Part shown: one piece after another, positions 41,917 through 53,100 of the stretch
Layout of the letters: each line of letters begins with the position of its first letter
How positions within the stretch are numbered: the stretch's first letter is position 1
Assembly (NCBI GenBank): GCA_019459485.1
Contig: JAIBEZ010000095.1
Coordinates: forward strand, 1 to 64,000
Reading direction: 5' to 3'
DNA from: Prolixibacteraceae bacterium
GTDB taxonomy: Bacteria > Bacteroidota > Bacteroidia > Bacteroidales > Prolixibacteraceae
DNA: 64,000 bases
Made by a program: the position numbers and the translations under genes
Notes under the pieces: generated by a model
The model's input: the letters and a program-made list of their open reading frames with translations, nothing else
Database searches by the model: none
What the model was told of the DNA's origin: nothing

Positions 41917-42780
41917 ATGATCAGAAACGAGCCATCATTTAAGCCCGCAAGTAATATTTTGGTAAGAAAAGCTTCAGGAGCTGAAGAACCATTTGAAAAG
42001 TATAAACTGGAGCGCTCATTGCGAAACGCAGGCGCAGACAACGATTTAGTAAACGAAATTGTTGGAAATATAGAAAACTGGATATCCAATGGCCTGACTA
42101 CTAAAAAGATATATTCCCGCGCTTTTTCGCTGCTGAGGAGAAAGGAAACAGGTGTTGCTATTCGGTATAAACTAAAACAGGCAATAATGGAGCTTGGCCC
42201 GAGCGGATATCCGTTTGAGGATTTGATCGGACACCTGTTCGAAAAACAGGGATATGAAGTAAAAGTAGGCCAGATTTTGGAAGGTCATTGTGTAACACAC
42301 GAAATGGATGTGATTGCCACTGATAAAAAAAACCAGCATTTAATCGAATGTAAATACAGTAGCGATCAAGGGAAACAAATAAGTGTGCAAGTGTCATTAT
42401 ATGTTCGTTCCCGTGTTGACGACATTATAAGAAAGAGGAAAGAATCTCCGTATTATAATGATTTCACATTTTCAGGCGGAATAGTTACAAACACCCGATT
42501 CTCAGCCGACGCATTACAATACGGAGAATGCAGCGGATTACAAATGTTGGCATGGGATTATCCTTATGGCAATGGTTTAAAGGATTTGATTGAAAGGTTA
42601 AAAATCTATCCGATAACAATACTTGGCCAGCTTACAAGGGATGAAAAACAAACTCTTTTGAACCGGGGAATTGTAATCTGCCTGCAGTTATTTAATAAGC
42701 CGGAAATTCTTGATTCGCTTCAGCTGAGTATTACAAAATACAATGCACTGGAGAAAGAGATCAACGAAATCTGCCGGTAA
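41917..42780 (+). CDS. ATP-cone domain fused to a Mrr-like restriction endonuclease domain
   Basis: A 287-residue protein. Residues about 13-100 form an ATP-cone (NILVRKASGAEEPFEKYKLE, SLLRRKETGVAIRYKLKQAI), the nucleotide-binding regulatory domain found in ribonucleotide reductases and NrdR. Residues about 95-175 form a PD-(D/E)xK nuclease of the Mrr/type IV class: GYPFEDLIGHLFEKQGYEV, then Asp131 in HEMDVIAT and Glu144-x-Lys146 in LIECKYSS. The remaining 110 residues are unassigned. No signal peptide. Such fusions could be nuclease switches gated by ATP/dATP levels. It stands alone between a 17-bp and a 29-bp perfect inverted repeat. Function is inferred from domains only. Confidence 0.85.
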   Translation: MIRNEPSFKPASNILVRKASGAEEPFEKYKLERSLRNAGADNDLVNEIVGNIENWISNGLTTKKIYSRAFSLLRRKETGVAIRYKLKQAIMELGPSGYPFEDLIGHLFEKQGYEVKVGQILEGHCVTHEMDVIATDKKNQHLIECKYSSDQGKQISVQVSLYVRSRVDDIIRKRKESPYYNDFTFSGGIVTNTRFSADALQYGECSGLQMLAWDYPYGNGLKDLIERLKIYPITILGQLTRDEKQTLLNRGIVICLQLFNKPEILDSLQLSITKYNALEKEINEICR

Positions 42781-42822
42781 AAATCAATATGGATGTCGTA
42801 AATTTAACCAATGTTAGAATAA

Positions 42823-42888
42823 TCATTCAATTGTCATTTGGTAGTCATTAAGTTGCCAGTTAATGACTACCAAATGACAATTGAATGA
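42823..42888. repeat. Perfect 29-bp inverted repeat (66-bp palindromic hairpin)
   Basis: Arms 42823-42851 and 42860-42888 are exact reverse complements (left arm begins tcattcaattgtcatttggt; loop gttgccag). It begins 43 bp after the nuclease-fusion stop. No T-run follows the arm. A separate terminator lies at 42944-42978. Confidence 0.9.
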
Positions 42889-42943
42889 CCACAACTGACT
42901 TATATTAAATGCCAAATAGGTATGCAAATAGCAACCAAAAATT

Positions 42944-42978
42944 AAAAAATCCGGAAAGACGAACTTTCCGGATTTTTT
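42944..42978. terminator. Bidirectional terminator between nuclease fusion and glyA
   Basis: Perfect 15-bp stem aaaaaatccggaaag / ctttccggatttttt with a 5-base loop, between convergent genes (stops at 42780 and 42999). A- and T-runs on both sides let it stop transcription in both directions. Confidence 0.92.
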
Positions 42979-42998
42979 AATTTTATCATGATAACTGC

Positions 42999-44279
42999 TT
43001 ACCAAGCAAACAATGGAAGATCTTTCATCATTGTGTTTACTCTTTCGCGAACCGAAAGAATTACGTCTTCATTGTCTATGTTACTGATCACTTCATCAAT
43101 CAATTCAACAATTACCGGCATCAAATCTTCTTTCAGGCCTCTGGTGGTAATCGCTGGTGTTCCTACACGAAGACCAGAAGTGGTAAACGGTGAACGGCTG
43201 TCGAACGGAACCATGTTTTTATTGATGGTGATATCGGCGCGAACCAGTGCATTTTCAGCCTGTTTTCCTGAAATATCAGGGAATTTTGTACGAAGGTCGA
43301 TCAGCATAGAATGATTGTCGGTTCCTCCTGAAATCACTTTGTATCCTTTGGCCATAAAAGCTTCAGCCATTACTGATGCATTCTTTTTAACCTGTGCCTG
43401 ATAAACTTTATATGATGGATCGAGCGCTTCGGCAAATGAAACAGCTTTGGAAGCAATTACATGTTCCAGCGGTCCGCCCTGTTGTCCCGGAAATACAGAG
43501 AAATCGAGTACTGCCGACATCATTTTGGTAACGCCCTTCGGAGTTTTAAAACCAAATGGATTCTCAAAATCTTCGCCCATCAGAATTATTCCACCGCGCG
43601 GACCACGCAAAGTTTTGTGGGTTGTGGAAGTAACGATGTGGGCATATTTAACGGGATTATCAAGCAAACCGGCAGCGATCAATCCGGCAGGATGTGCCAT
43701 ATCAATCATCAGCATCGCGCCAATTTTATCAGCAATTTCGCGCATGCGTGCGTAATCCCATTCACGTGAGTAGGCCGATGCACCGCCTATAATTAATTGC
43801 GGAAAATGTTCCAAAGCCAAAGCTTCCATTTCGTCGTAATCAACCAAACCTGTATCTTCTTTCACATGATACGCTATCGGATTGTACAATACGCCCGATG
43901 AATTAACTGGCGAACCGTGTGAAAGGTGACCTCCGTGTGCCAGATCCAAACCCAGGAATGTATCGCCCGGATTCAAGATAACACTTAAAACTGCCGCATT
44001 TGCCTGAGCACCAGAGTGTGGCTGAACATTTGCGTAAACTGCGCCAAACAATTCTTTGATACGGTCTATGGCCAGTTGTTCAGTCATATCAACAAACTGA
44101 CAGCCTCCGTAGTAACGGTGCCCCGGATATCCTTCCGCATATTTGTTGGTCATTACCGATCCCATGGCTTCCAGAACCTGATCGCTCACAAAATTTTCCG
44201 AAGCAATTAATTCAATTCCGCTCAACTGACGCTGACGTTCTTTTTCGATTATCTCAAATACTTTGGTATCTCTTTCCAT
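42999..44279 (-). CDS. glyA: Serine hydroxymethyltransferase
   Basis: A 426-residue PLP-dependent enzyme interconverting serine and glycine with tetrahydrofolate in the cytoplasm. Signatures: [32 protein letters not shown], the PLP lysine motif [15 protein letters not shown] and the C-terminal [15 protein letters not shown]. Normal length. A minus-strand -7-like box TACCTTTG (44311-44318) lies about 32 bp upstream of the start. Monocistronic. Confidence 0.98.
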   Translation of the reverse strand: MERDTKVFEIIEKERQRQLSGIELIASENFVSDQVLEAMGSVMTNKYAEGYPGHRYYGGCQFVDMTEQLAIDRIKELFGAVYANVQPHSGAQANAAVLSVILNPGDTFLGLDLAHGGHLSHGSPVNSSGVLYNPIAYHVKEDTGLVDYDEMEALALEHFPQLIIGGASAYSREWDYARMREIADKIGAMLMIDMAHPAGLIAAGLLDNPVKYAHIVTSTTHKTLRGPRGGIILMGEDFENPFGFKTPKGVTKMMSAVLDFSVFPGQQGGPLEHVIASKAVSFAEALDPSYKVYQAQVKKNASVMAEAFMAKGYKVISGGTDNHSMLIDLRTKFPDISGKQAENALVRADITINKNMVPFDSRSPFTTSGLRVGTPAITTRGLKEDLMPVIVELIDEVISNIDNEDVILSVRERVNTMMKDLPLFAW

Positions 44280-44394
44280 TCCGGTAGAATATTGATTAAA
44301 ATTAAGGTGTCAAAGGTACAATAAAATCATAGTGGATAAAAAATCAGCTTATCCAAAAAATCAGGTATTTTTGAACAATTAATCATTCATTAAA

Positions 44395-44775
44395 ATGGAA
44401 AAGAAACCTTTATTATATGAATCGGCCTGTATTTTCAGTATTGCAGGAAGCAGCATCGGCTTTATTGGCATGTTAATAACCACTGTTTTTTTTAAAACTG
44501 TTACTGAAAAAATTGTGGAGTTTACAAATATTACTGCCGCAGAACGCCTCAGCCCGCTATATTTTGCTTTATTAATGGCCGCTTTCAGCATTTCACTCAC
44601 GGGAGCTATTAAACTTTACCGAATGCAACGTGCCGGTTTATATTTTTACCTGGTTGCTCAGTTAATAATCCTTTTCTTACCGGTTATCTGGCTCGGTTCA
44701 AACGCATTTTCAGTTACCAATGCCATTTTCACTGTACTATTTTCAGGAGTTTACATTTATTATCATAAAGCATGA
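44395..44775 (+). CDS. Four-helix membrane protein of unknown function
   Basis: A 126-residue protein with four hydrophobic segments (about 12-32, 52-70, 80-98, 104-122) and few charged residues. No conserved motif I recognise. Its stop overlaps the start of the exported isomerase gene by 4 bp (ATGA), so the two are translationally coupled; it may help in export or transport connected with that enzyme, but that is speculation. Confidence 0.72.
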   Translation: MEKKPLLYESACIFSIAGSSIGFIGMLITTVFFKTVTEKIVEFTNITAAERLSPLYFALLMAAFSISLTGAIKLYRMQRAGLYFYLVAQLIILFLPVIWLGSNAFSVTNAIFTVLFSGVYIYYHKA

Positions 44776-45728
44776 ACCGACGTGGTTTTATCCAGACAAC
44801 CGGCCTTTCGGCGGCGGGAATTTGCCTTGCAGGTGCAGGAATGGCAAATTCAATTTTAAATTCCAAAGTAGTTAAACGCCCCATTTGCGCGTTTACCAAA
44901 TGCCTGCAATTCCTGACGTTTGACGAAGTGGGCGAAGTACTTGCCCAATTGGGTTTCGACGGTGCTGATATGCCGGTGCGTCCGGGCGGACAGGTTGAAC
45001 CTGAAGAAGTTAAAACCGGATTGCCGCTGGCCGTTAAAACACTGCGAAAATATGGCATGGAAATCCCGATGATCGTAACAGCAATTACCAATCCGGCTGA
45101 TCCAATTTCCATCGCAATTCTTCAGGCTGCAGCCGATTCAGGAATAAAATATTACCGTACAGGCTGGTTAAAATACGACGAGTCAAAATCCATCGATAAA
45201 AACCTCGATGAACACCGGAAAACCATTGAAAAGCTGGCTGAACTGAATGAAAAACTCGGCATTCACGGCGACTACCAAAACCATTCAGGCGCTTCTGTTG
45301 GTTCTCCTGTTTGGGATATTTATGAGCTGATGAAAAACGTCGATCCAAAACATATGGGCGTTCAGTACGACATCCGGCACGCAATTGTTGAAGGCGCTTA
45401 TTCCTGGAAACTTGGCATGAAACGGATTGCTCCCTGGATCACCACCATCGACATCAAAGATTTTGTGTGGGCCAAAAACGAAAAAAATGTGTGGCGTCAC
45501 TCGAATGTTCCGCTGGGCGAAGGCATGGTCAGTTTCGACGAATTCCTGAAGGAATATGCCAGTCTGAAAGTGGAAGCGCCAATCAGTATTCACTACGAAT
45601 ACGATCTGGGTGGTGCTGAATTGGGCAAAAAGGAAACGACTATGAACCCGACGAAAATTTACGAAATGATGAAAAAAGATCTCATCTGGTTAAGGGAAGC
45701 CCTGAAAAACCGACAGATTCAGCACTGA
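44772..45728 (+). CDS. Tat-exported sugar isomerase/epimerase-like TIM-barrel protein, second copy
   Basis: A 318-residue protein starting MNRRGFIQTTGLSAAGIC, a twin-arginine-type leader, so exported. TIM-barrel body of the AP-endonuclease-2 class: FDEVGEVLAQLGFDGADMPV, MEIPMIVTAIT, GIHGDYQNHSGASVG, GVQYDIRHAIVEG, ITTIDIKDFVW and ISIHYEYDLGG, giving the usual Glu/Asp/His metal set. Only distantly similar to the protein at 32779-33648. Likely acts on sugars or oxidised sugars in the periplasm. It overlaps the upstream membrane protein gene by 4 bp. A terminator stands at 45843-45868. Confidence 0.9.
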   Translation: MNRRGFIQTTGLSAAGICLAGAGMANSILNSKVVKRPICAFTKCLQFLTFDEVGEVLAQLGFDGADMPVRPGGQVEPEEVKTGLPLAVKTLRKYGMEIPMIVTAITNPADPISIAILQAAADSGIKYYRTGWLKYDESKSIDKNLDEHRKTIEKLAELNEKLGIHGDYQNHSGASVGSPVWDIYELMKNVDPKHMGVQYDIRHAIVEGAYSWKLGMKRIAPWITTIDIKDFVWAKNEKNVWRHSNVPLGEGMVSFDEFLKEYASLKVEAPISIHYEYDLGGAELGKKETTMNPTKIYEMMKKDLIWLREALKNRQIQH

Positions 45729-46207
45729 TAAAACTGCCCACCGAAAGTTTGTATATCACCAATTATGCGCCTTGCAAATTTGAATTTACAATAGAGTGAA
45801 ACCACTCTGGTAATTCATACAATAAATATTTTTGCAACTTTTAAAGGCCAGGCTATGCTCTGGCTTTTCTGCTAAATTCCAGCTTCTTACAGCAATAAAT
45901 TAGAATCAATCTATTATCATGCTGCCATTTACAGAATAAATAATAAAATTCAAATATTAAAAGATATTATCATCTTAATATGCGAACAAATTAATTCGTT
46001 CTCCGTATATTTGATCTTTCAGCATTTTAACAAGAAATAAATTCCGCAAATTTCAATGCCTATGTTACCTAAATTCAAACCTTCCCCATAATTATTCAAT
46101 CTTTTTCACATTGTATTTTCATTGGCAAAATATGTCTTTGCTGACATTGTATAATTCAATTCACAACTTTTCTCTCAAAATTTTTATAAACTCTAAAAAC
46201 AATAATT
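45729..46207. other. 479-bp gap before the surface-protein block
   Basis: No gene is supported. It holds a small hairpin agagtg-aaac-cactct (45793-45808), a terminator stem aaggccag/ctggctt with T-run (45843-45868) for the upstream isomerase gene, and a perfect -7 box TATATTTG at 46006-46013. If that box is used, the collar-protein mRNA has a leader of about 190 bases. The rest is A/T-rich. Confidence 0.5.
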
Positions 46208-47080
46208 ATGAAATCCACAATTTTACTTTTCCTTTTGGCAGTTACAAGTGTTGCATTATATGCACAAAACGGTATTGGTTTTCAGGGCATTGCCCGCGAT
46301 CCTCAAGGCAATGCAATTGCAGGTCAAACGATTTCAGTAAAGTTTACGATTGGTACTTTTACTGAAACACAAAACATTGATACTGATAATTTTGGTGTTT
46401 TCAGTGCTACCATTGGTACTGTAAATACAACTGCATTTAACAATCTGGTTTTTGCAAATATTACTGACAACCTCAAAGTTGAGGTTGATGGGACAACGAT
46501 TTACGACGATAAATTTAATACAGTTCCTTATGCAAAAGCATCTGAAAATGGTGTTCCATCAGGAACAATAGTGCCTTTTGCCGGACCAAAAAGTAATATT
46601 CCGGTGGGTTGGTTGTATTGCGACGGAACTTCATACGCAAGCACAGGAATGTACGGAAAACTTTATACTGCAATTGGTTTTTCATGGGGAAATGATGGCG
46701 GAAAATTTCGGGTTCCCGATTTAAGGGGTTATTTTCTGAGGGGTGTTGCTGATGGAACTGCTGTTGATCCTGACAGAGCTGCACGTACAGCAAAATATGC
46801 TGGTGGAAATACCGCTGACAATGTTGGGTCCTACCAAACAGACAATTTCGCAAGCCATAATCATACGGGAAGTACAAGTGAAAATGGAGCTCATACTCAT
46901 GGAATTGGTACCAGAGGATTTGAGACAAATGGTTCCACTGGTGCTGATGGTTCCGGTGACGATAGTAATATACGTACCCAAACGGCAGGTAGTCATTCAC
47001 ATTCGCTGAATATCAATGCCAATGGTGGTTCTGAGACCCGTCCGGAGAATGCTGGTGTGATTTTTATCATTAAAATATAA
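46208..47080 (+). CDS. Exported phage-tail-collar-domain protein
   Basis: A 290-residue protein with a Sec signal peptide (FLLAVTSVALYAQ). Residues about 20-115 form a beta-rich Bacteroidetes surface domain (GFQGIARDPQGNAIAGQTI, NTVPYAKAS). Residues about 118-215 are a tail-collar domain: PSGTIVPFAGPKSNIPVGWLYCDG, then FRVPDLRGYFLRGV. The C-terminal part is His-rich: SHNH, AHTHG and SHSH, a pattern that binds a metal column in trimeric phage fibres. Collar domains also occur in bacterial surface proteins, and no other phage gene lies near. It is 21 bp before the giant LamG gene, so it heads the block. Confidence 0.88.
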   Translation: MKSTILLFLLAVTSVALYAQNGIGFQGIARDPQGNAIAGQTISVKFTIGTFTETQNIDTDNFGVFSATIGTVNTTAFNNLVFANITDNLKVEVDGTTIYDDKFNTVPYAKASENGVPSGTIVPFAGPKSNIPVGWLYCDGTSYASTGMYGKLYTAIGFSWGNDGGKFRVPDLRGYFLRGVADGTAVDPDRAARTAKYAGGNTADNVGSYQTDNFASHNHTGSTSENGAHTHGIGTRGFETNGSTGADGSGDDSNIRTQTAGSHSHSLNINANGGSETRPENAGVIFIIKI

Positions 47081-47101
47081 ACGTAACCTTAACTCTTTAC
47101 C

Positions 47102-50100
47102 ATGAAAAGGTTACTATTGATTATTTTATCAATGGGCTTGATTTACATTTCCGGGGCGCAGGTTTTATCGCCTGTGATGACTGGAAACGTAACGGGCCAG
47201 AAAGTCCTTTCCGACAGGAAAGTTTCTTTCAACGTGGGTTCTCCCATCCCTTACCTTTATAAAGGCGGGACTTCTACAAAACTTCAGGTTGGTTTCCCAT
47301 ACAATGCATTGTACATGGATCGGACTTTTCCGGGAGAATTATTCGTTTCGAAAGGCTATTTCCCGGACCAGATTCAATTGAGATGGGAAGTTTCAAACAA
47401 TTCAGCACTTATTGACCATTTCGAAATTTTCAGGAAAAAACTCAACGAAACCGATTCGGTGTGGGTTGACAATGTGGTTGGCACCGGGCGAAAATGGGAA
47501 GATTTTTATGCCGAAGCAAACGAAATCTATCAATACACAGTCATTGCAATTGGCATTCCTGGAGAACAACGTGCAGGATATACAAACATTGAAGGAATCG
47601 GGTTCCGCACTCCTTTGGCCACGATAACCGGTCGTGTTAGTTTTACAGGAGGCAACGGAGTTAAAAACGTGGTTATCACGGCTTCCACTGATGACAAAGT
47701 GCCAGCACAAAGTCTAAGTTTGTCAGGTTCCTCTTACATTGAAATTCCTCAAAAAACCAATGCTGATTTTTCGGGAGGATTTACCTTTCAGGCTTATCTG
47801 AAATTTTCATCCACCGCTGATGCCGGTATTTTTAGTAAAGATTCGAACTTCGAACTGAATTATACCAGCCAAAAATTCGTATTTAAAGTGGGTAGCCAAA
47901 CCGTGGAATTGCCATATGTTGTTCCAACAGATAAATTCATACATATTTCGGCGGTTTATGATGGAAGTTCAGCAAAGATTTACATTCCCATCAAAACATT
48001 AAATGGTCAGAATCAATTAATTGATTCATTGCTGTCGGTTACATCAGCGATTTCGAATCCCATTTCAGCAAATGGGAACAGCATTTTTTTAGGTAAAGTA
48101 AACACCACCTATTTTAATGGAAATATTGATGAAGTTAGGTTATGGAGTCGTGCACATACCAAAGACGAAATTCTGACCGATTTTAACCGGTATTTAATCG
48201 GAAAAGAAGATGGCATTTATGCATATCTGAGAATAAATGAAGGATTCGGCAAACGCATTTACGATATTGCCAGGAATGGATCGTATTTCAACGAAAACCA
48301 TGGAGACTTTAAAGGTGGAAGCGTTTCCTGGTCTTCTGTTTTCCCAACGATCGATCAGTTGGGGAACAGGGGAATTACCGACAAGGAAGGGAACTACATT
48401 ATTCCGGGAGTGCCATTTTTAACAGATGGTTCTGCCTATAAATTCACTCCCATGCTCGCTCCTCATGAATTTGATCCGGGATATAAAATTTTATTTTTAA
48501 GCGAGAATGCAGTCGTTCATAACAACATCAACTTCACTGATATTTCATCTTTCAATGTCAACGGATCGGTTGTTTACCGAAACACGACAAAGGGTGTAAA
48601 GGGAGTTCAGATATTAATTGACGGGCAACCGGTTTACGGACCGGATACAAGAGAAGAAGTGACCGATGAACAAGGACTTTTTGAAATTCAGGTGCCAATA
48701 GGGGCTCATTTTATCAGTCTCCGAAAAGATGGCCACAGTTTCGATTTGGGCGGGAGATGGCCATACGATGAAGCTCATCCCGACTCAATTATCCGTCATG
48801 ATTTTAACCAGAACCTGACATTCGGAAAAGCCTTTAGCGATACTACATTAATTACCGTTGTAGGGCGCGTAATTGGCGGAACCAGCAGCAATACTATCGC
48901 TTTTGGTTTTGGAGAGTCGGTAAATAACATTGGGAAAGCGACCATTACACTTGACCATAGCAGTTCGAATCCGGAACTAAATTTTGACAATCTTGGTGAC
49001 GGATTGGGTACGTCTGAAATTGCCTACACCATCGTTAATAAAATAGATCCTCCGGACATCCGTACAACCAAAGATATTAAGCACTTTATGAATCGCACGG
49101 ATATTGAAACAAAGATATTTACGTCTTCTGAATCCGGCGAATTTGTTGCAAAACTGATTCCCGAAAAATTTGTGATTGTAGATATTGATGTTGACAACGA
49201 CGCAGCAAACGACGTCAAAAATTTCTTTGGAAACAGGGTAATTGATTTGTCTGTCAATCCTACATTAAAAAAGGAATACCTGGTTGATAAGGATAATAAG
49301 AAGCTCGATTCGCTGGAATACCACGTAAAACTGAATTATATTTATCAGACACCTCCTGATATTAGCGTAACCAATAAAGATGACACGCAGGTTTTTTATG
49401 GTGAAAAGGAAATTTTGTTCACCAATCCGGTGAATGGGGCACAGACCAACATAATCGTTGCCGACCATTTTAAATATCCGGTTTTTGAAATGATGAAAAA
49501 CTATTCGCCAAAAATATCGGTATTCGAGTCTTATCACAATTTCGATACGGGTGAAGATACCCGTCAATCGGTAAAGGAAGCGGAGATTAAGATCATCAAC
49601 GATCTTGCTATTTCGGAGACCCAAAAAGTTTATCAGCTTAAACCGGAAATGAATGGTGAAATATTGCATTCATTCAAGGTTGGTGTGCCGAATATCGCAA
49701 AAAGTGTAAACGACGGTACCTCGTTTACCAAAACCATGCAAATCAATGTAACGGTTGACGGAAACACTTTTGCATGGCAACCGGGTGGTGAGTTTTACCG
49801 GGCATACATTATCGGGCAACGCCCAAAAGGAAATAATTTCTATACGGAAGGACCACAAATTCCTGAAATTATATTGCGCGATCCCCCGGGATCAAAATCA
49901 TCCGCTTATATTGAAAAAGGATCTAGTTATTCGGTCAGCTCAAAATTTTCAACCAATTTCGACAATGGCTCCGGTTTCGGCGCCGAAATTCTATTGGGTG
50001 TTGAAGTAGCTGCCGGTGGCGGTCTGGCCGGACCTGTTATAAAAACAGATACAAAAAATTCAGGAAAAACCGGATTGAGTTTTTCAACCTCCATCAATGA

Positions 50101-53100
50101 AGAAGGTGAATATGTTCAAACCTACGAGTTTTCGGAAAGGATAGAAACCAGTTCCGATCCGGGAGTTGTTGGTTCAATGGGCGATATATACATCGGCAAG
50201 AGTTATAACTATTTCTATGGCGAAACCGATTACCTGAAAATTGTGCCTTATGATCTGGCGACGACGAACGGAATAATCGCACTTGGAGATTCGGAGTTGA
50301 AAAATACACAGTTCACAATCGGAATTGTTGATGGCTTCATCATGAATCCGGATAACTCTGACACCTATTTTAATTATACCCAGGCCCATATCTTAAATAA
50401 ACTACTTCCTGAAATTGAAAGCCGCAGAAATAATTTATTCTTAACTTCTTTGAGGACAGATGGAACCTTGAAGTACAAATCTGAAATTGCAGCCTCCGAT
50501 TTAAGATACGGAATTGCTCACAGCTATAAAGTGGTGGCTACGCCTGCCGATACAACGGTTTACGGATACTATAAAATGACGGCTACTGACAGCATTCTGA
50601 CTTATTCGTTCAGGCCAGAAAAAATAACAGTGGAGGATATCAATAAAATCAAAAATGGAACAATCTATGAAAATGACTCGATCCGATATTACAATACTCA
50701 AATTGGAATCTGGATCGATGCAATACGATTGAACGAATCGGAAAAAGCAATTGCCATAAAGAACAATGTTTTGGAACAAAACATTTCCTTTGATGGTGCA
50801 GTTGGCTCTATCAGCCGAAAAGAACTCCAGACCATTTCATACAACAGTGAAGAGTCGCGAACAAAAAACATGCATTTCGGAGCTCAGGGATCTGTTGGAT
50901 TTACATTTAACAGCACCGGAGTTATTGCCACGGGAGAAATAAGTATTTCTCATTCACTGGGGGTTAGTTCCGGCGAAAGTTCGACACAAACCATGGAATA
51001 TGGCTATACTCTGGAAGACGGGAATGTTGGCGATTATTACAGTATAAATGTATTCCGGCGAAAAGATAACGGCGTATATAAAGCGACCGACCTGCAGGAA
51101 ACTAAAACTTCAATGCCAATCGGGTTTGATTTTAGCAGTCTTGGTGCCGGAGTTGCTCTGGTCGGTGGCGGTATTGCAGTAGCTGCATCTGCTTCGTACA
51201 GCGCGGGTGGCGGAATTCCGATTGTAGCCGGTGCCGCAGTGATGGCAGTGGCTGCGGGCTTGTCCTACATCCCTTATGTCAGCTTCCTTGATAAAGTCAA
51301 GGAGGAAGGCGCCTTATTCAAACCAGGCGATATCCGGGTATCCAGCTTTGACATTTCAAGTCCTATATTTTCCACGCTTGGGGGACAGACCATGTGCCCT
51401 TATGAAGGTACGGAACAAACGTTCTTCTACAAGGAAAATGATAAAAATATAGTTCTGCACAAGGCAACCCTCCAACGTGAAAAACCGGAAATTACAGCCG
51501 AACCGGTGGAAATATTCAATGTTCCTTCAACAGAGGCGGCACTGTTTAATGTCAAACTTACCAACAATACCGAAAGTGGAGATGATCAGTGGTATGCGTT
51601 GATTGTGGACGAACGGACCAACCAAAAAGGCGCATTGGTATTAATCGACGGTGAATTTTCGCAAAAACTAATTTATGTACCTGCAAATACAACAGTTACA
51701 AAATTGGTAACCGTTCAGCCAAGTAACCCATCGGTAATGGATTTTGAGAACATTGGGTTAATCCTGCACTCCGTGTGTCAGTTCGATCCTACCGATTTTA
51801 TTGCAGAGATTTCTGATACCGTATCCATTTCAGCTCATTTTCAACCGGCCTGTACGAATGCCGAAATTCTTGAGCCTTTGAACAACTGGGTGGTAAACGT
51901 GCGCGATCAGGATACATTGACTGTTCGTATCGGCAATTACAATCTGGCTCATCAGTCATTCCAGAGCTTAAGGTTTGAGTACAAGGCAAGTTCGGGAAAT
52001 ATCTGGGTTCCGGTTAAGTATTTTGTGAACGATCCTTTATTGGCAAATACGGATGAGATAGCTGATACCATTCTCATTAACGACCAGACCTTTGTTTCAT
52101 TCGACTGGGACATGACCAACATGAATGACCGGTCGTATGACATGAGAGTGGTTTCTACCTGTACCGACTTTTCCGAAAATGAATCGGTCATTCTCACCGG
52201 TATCCTCGACGGCCAGCGACCCCAGGTTTTTGGCACACCACAACCTGCTGATGGAATCCTGAATGTGGATGAAAACATTAGCCTCCGGTTTAACGAACCC
52301 ATTGAAGGTGGCTTATTAAACCAGTTTAATTTTGATGTAAAAGGAACATTGAATTATTATCTTCTAAAACACGAAGCATATCTGCGGTTTAACGGGTCTA
52401 CCGATTATGCATCCATTCAGGAAGGATTAGCCTTTAATAACAAGTCGTTTACGATTGAATTTTGGGTAAAACCCATTGATTACGGAAATTCCGTGATTTT
52501 CTCGCAGGGAAACGACCCGGCTACAAGTCTGGAAATTGGCCTAAATGACGGATTTAAAACCTACTTCAAAATTGGCAATTTAAACTACGAAGTACCTTTC
52601 CAGTTTAGTCCAACAGTACCATCTGAAGCCTGGCAACATTTGGCCTACGTATTCGATTACGAAACCGGTGATGTATTTATTTATCAGAACGACAAGATTA
52701 TTCTGGAAGTCCGCGGGGCAAGTGTGACGTATAACAACTCCGGAAAAATCTATATCGGTAAATCATCGGTTACCGGGGCCGGTTATTTCGAAGGAAGTAT
52801 CCATGAGTTGCGCATTTGGTCGAAATTTTTGTCGCTGGGCGAAGTTTATGCAAGGCAATATACTGCCCTCTCAGGAAACGAAGTTAGCCTGTACGGTTAC
52901 TGGCCGATGGATGAAGCTTTTGGTAAACTTGCAATTGACAAGGCAGCCAACCGCCACATGGAAATCGTCGTGCCATGGGGAGTATATCCTGGTGGATCAT
53001 CATGGGATTTCAGCGGGAACAATTTCCTTGAATTCAATACCGGTTACTTTGCCATAATTCCTGAAATGGATTACACGCTGGAATTCTGGTTCAAGGACAA

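Noticed and set aside
46515-47000. 161-residue minus-strand frame opposite the collar gene
   Set aside because: It is antisense to a well-supported gene, has low-complexity His/Tyr/Gln composition from the reverse of the repeats, and no family resemblance.
46208-47080. Prophage remnant suggested by the tail-collar domain
   Set aside because: No capsid, portal, terminase, integrase or other tail gene is present. The protein has a signal peptide and is next to T9SS proteins, so a bacterial surface role fits better.
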